From Pseudeuparius sepicola (Eukaryota > Arthropoda > Insecta > Coleoptera > Anthribidae), in assembly GCA_963920635.1 (NCBI GenBank), contig OY987298.1, positions 146,604,257 to 146,668,256 on the forward strand: a DNA stretch of 64,000 nt, read 5' to 3'. Position 1 is the first letter of the stretch. Each line of letters starts with the position of its first letter. The notes beneath the pieces were generated by a model. It was given only the letters and a program-made list of their open reading frames with translations. It ran no database searches and had not been told where the DNA came from. The position numbers were made by a program, and so were the translations under genes. This document shows, in pieces, positions 61,684 to 64,000 of the stretch.

Positions 61684-64000
61684 ATGGACGACATGATGGA
61701 CATGCAAGAGACTTATTTAAGAAAACTTTACCTCCTTCATAATGCCCCAGGCCTGATACATCAAAGTAAGAAGTAAATTTATATGTATATTATTGTCATA
61801 TATGCTTGTTTTTTTTTATTCCTAGGAGTTGAAAGATGTAGGGCCGATAAATGCCTGAAAGACAACGAATTAGAAGCTGTTTATCATTTAGTACATTCTC
61901 ACGGGCCACAGCAAAGAAGAATCAGCGTTCACTATTACGAGAAAAATTCGAACGACCATATTTTGCCTCTAATTACAAACACGCTTAGTTTAAAATGTTC
62001 TACCATACAAGAAGGGATCCAAGAACTATTGCATGTAATTGCAGAAATGCCAAAAGAATGGACAATAGTGCAATTGACGCCACAATTCAATCCAGATGAG
62101 ATCTTGAACATCGATGTAAAAGCCTTCCCAACAAATCCGATACATATATCGGTTTTCAACTGTGGTCAAAAAGAGAGTGAACCGGTGTTGATGACAATTG
62201 ATGCTCCGAAAGACAAAGTCAATGGGAAAAAAATAGAATTGGCCGCAGAAATGATGTCCATACTTTCTGGAAATAAAGATGCCTTGATGTTTACTTCGGG
62301 AACGAAAATGTTTACGAATTTTAATGAAAAGAAGGAATATTTCGGCAGGAGGCAGGATATTGAAAATAGACTAATGGTATGTTGAAAAGTTAAGTTTGTA
62401 ATTGTATATGGTGTATCCCCATTAAGGTAAAAACAAATAACGGCTTATAGGATTGTAAAGAAAATTTGATACTGGTACCTACGTTTTTTTACACTAAAAA
62501 GTGGGACACCTGTACAATAAAAAGGAATATAGGTTCGTGTCATCTTTTACACATACATAATAAATTTTGTAGTTGGCGGTTAAAGACGTACAAAATATGT
62601 GGTTCAAAGAATGGAGATGTATGTTTTCTGGAAAATACGTGAATGAAAAGTTGGAAAAAAAACTACGTCTAAAAATCTGTGATTATTTTAAATTGATGTG
62701 AGTATCTGCTTAATTTAAAGTTAAGGTGGATTTATAAACTCGACGTTTGCGTTGGCGCTCACGATTGACGGTGACCTTCGTCGTTGCCTTCCGTAGCAGA
62801 CATTTTATAAACTTTCTGTTTGCGTCCAGAAATGTCAGCTAAACAAAACACCACGTGACCGCTGAACTTAATTTTTATTGGACCACGTCGAATTGCTACG
62901 AACGGCGGGACGTGAAAGATGAAATTGGTTTATCTCGGACGACATCCGACGCAGACGGTAACGTTCGACGACGTTTATAAACGGTTACACGTAAAATATA
63001 GGGATTGAATTTTCGATACAAATGGCAACGGCGAGCGCCAAACCAAACGTTGAGTTTATAAATCCACCTTTAGTTTCAATAGATGTCACTGCCATAGGCT
63101 AACTATTTTGTGACTGTGTTTTCAATATACAGAGTGGCACAGTTTTATTCTGGGTGACCTCAATGTGGACCAACACTATATTATTAAAGACCCGAGCATG
63201 ATGTCATAATTTCATTGTTGTGCATTGCTGCATGATCTCATAATGATACCTGGACCGACACTTATATTAAAGAACCGAGCATGACGTCATATTTCATTGT
63301 TGTTTGCGGACTGTAGCGGCGCTACTCGACGAAAAAAATGGTTACTTATTTTAGGATATAGGAGGGTATTTTGTGGTATGTCAGTTTCTGATGTCCCATA
63401 TTTTAAATATCCAGTTTTATTACCATTTACATTATTTTTACGTTAATGAGTTCTCTTTGCGGTCAATAATTCGCAGTTTTGGCATATTAACAGAGCTTTT
63501 ATAGGTATAGATTTGTTTGTGATAATATGAAATTTCCATACTTATGAAGAAAACCGTATCCACAGACCATTACGTGAATTACAGAATAATAAAAGATATT
63601 TTGTAATTACGGGATGATATCTTCAATCAGTTGAAGAAGCGAGAATTCTAGATATTATATTTTGGAAGAGTATTTTGTAACGTATCCAAGAATGAAAAAA
63701 ATGGACAAATTTGTTTAAAGCCCCAAAGTGAACCAATGGTTCGCTATACAGTGTCCTCCAAAAAGTTCGCACCATAGGGGGGAAATTTTTAATTAACATT
63801 TTATTTTGAAATTTAATTTTGGGGTTACCTTTTGCTTTAAAAAAGATGAAGAATGACCCCCTCAAACGGGCTCATGTGACTTTCGTTATCTGTCAAAAAT
63901 GACATTTAAAAAATATATTGCCAAAAAATGGGTTTACTTGTTAAAATGTCAAAAAGTTTTACTTGAAAAAGTTGTTTGTTTTTCAATTTTACGTAAGTGT
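61684..64000 (+). CDS. separase, N-terminal part of protease region (partial)
   Basis: Three exons join in phase: 61684-61765, 61826-62376 and 62573-62697, giving 252 complete codons; the gene continues beyond the window. The order of blocks fits separase before its catalytic domain: LLHVIAEMPKEWTIVQLTPQ, then PIHISVFNCG, then EYFGRRQDIENRLMLAVKDV and QNMWFKEWRCMFSGK. Vertebrate separase has LPADWAV-, then VQIPTG-, then WW-RR-LD-RM and CWKGLLLP-like blocks in the same places. Separase is the cysteine protease that cuts cohesin at anaphase; its His/Cys dyad would lie downstream and cannot be checked. No long helical N-terminal half is seen upstream. This agrees with insects in which that part is a separate protein, but an upstream exon cannot be excluded. 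The third donor (GTGAGT at 62698) leaves phase 2. Confidence 0.82.
62724..63069. mobile_element. TTA-flanked MITE, 346 bp
   Basis: The ends AGGTGGATTTATAAACTCG and CGTTGAGTTTATAAATCCACCT-type mirror each other over about 40 bp. TTA flanks both sides (62721-62723, 63070-63072). A TWA target and such ends fit the PIF/Harbinger superfamily. It lies in the intron after separase exon 3. Confidence 0.75.
63073..63748. other. intron or intergenic sequence with a direct repeat
   Basis: GACCAACACTATATTATTAA at 63170 and GACCGACACTTATATTAAAG at 63252 head two similar 55-bp blocks with CCGAGCATGA(T/C)GTCAT. No gene is seen. Confidence 0.4.
63749..64000 (+). mobile_element. left end of a palindromic TA element, runs off the window
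   Basis: TA at 63747-63748 is followed by CAGTGTCCTCCAAAAAGTTC, an end of the same type as the other palindromes. The right end would be outside the window. Confidence 0.5.

Noticed and set aside
63170..63310. Direct 55-bp repeat as a regulatory array
   Set aside because: Only two diverged copies, with no known binding motif beyond a partial CRE; more likely a repeat fragment.

Overview
The window looks like nuclear DNA of an insect. It is AT-rich, the genes are split by GT-AG introns, and repeats outweigh exons many times over. The conserved genes are typical animal ones, and one gene resembles the insect-specific Osiris layout. The order cannot be fixed from the sequence; a beetle or a hemipteran would fit the transposon mix.

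Four genes lie on the + strand and can be assembled by following splice sites and phase. (1) 10349-21914 is a 221-residue secreted or membrane protein with a signal peptide, one long hydrophobic segment and a His/Tyr-rich tail; a GC-rich non-coding exon ending at 6080 may be its first exon. (2) 24201-45125 is a 478-residue SLC46 / proton-coupled-folate-transporter-like member of the major facilitator superfamily in eight exons; its last exon sits 8.2 kb past the seventh. (3) 53370-58667 is an ER cyclophilin B of 213 residues in three exons. (4) 61684 to past the window end holds the first three recognised exons of a separase. One or two short unidentified exons lie between genes 3 and 4.

The rest is mostly mobile DNA, much of it inside introns. 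It includes an intact BEL/Pao retrotransposon with matching 195-bp LTRs (15388-21356), a broken Jockey/CR1-type LINE (7360-9430), a Mutator-like element with long TIRs and a 9-bp target duplication (36963-39024), a TTA-flanked MITE (62724-63069), fragments of other non-LTR elements, and 5S-rRNA-like SINE candidates near 11.6 and 12.2 kb.

The dominant theme is a set of long palindromes that begin TA-CAGGGTG (or close variants) and end CACCCTG-TA. Four keep remnants of an IS630/Tc1/mariner-type transposase in the loop, which explains the family. They nest in one another: the BEL element sits in the arm of one, which sits in intron 3 of gene 1.

Other notable structures are a threefold tandem repeat of about 979 bp carrying a perfect four-box heat-shock element in each copy (49188-52258), a 366-bp tandem duplication (35049-35780), a 122-bp x4 array with a CRE in each copy (39704-40191), two clusters of the decamer GCGGAAAAGT, and tiny perfect hairpins flanked by 7-10 bp direct repeats at several unrelated places.
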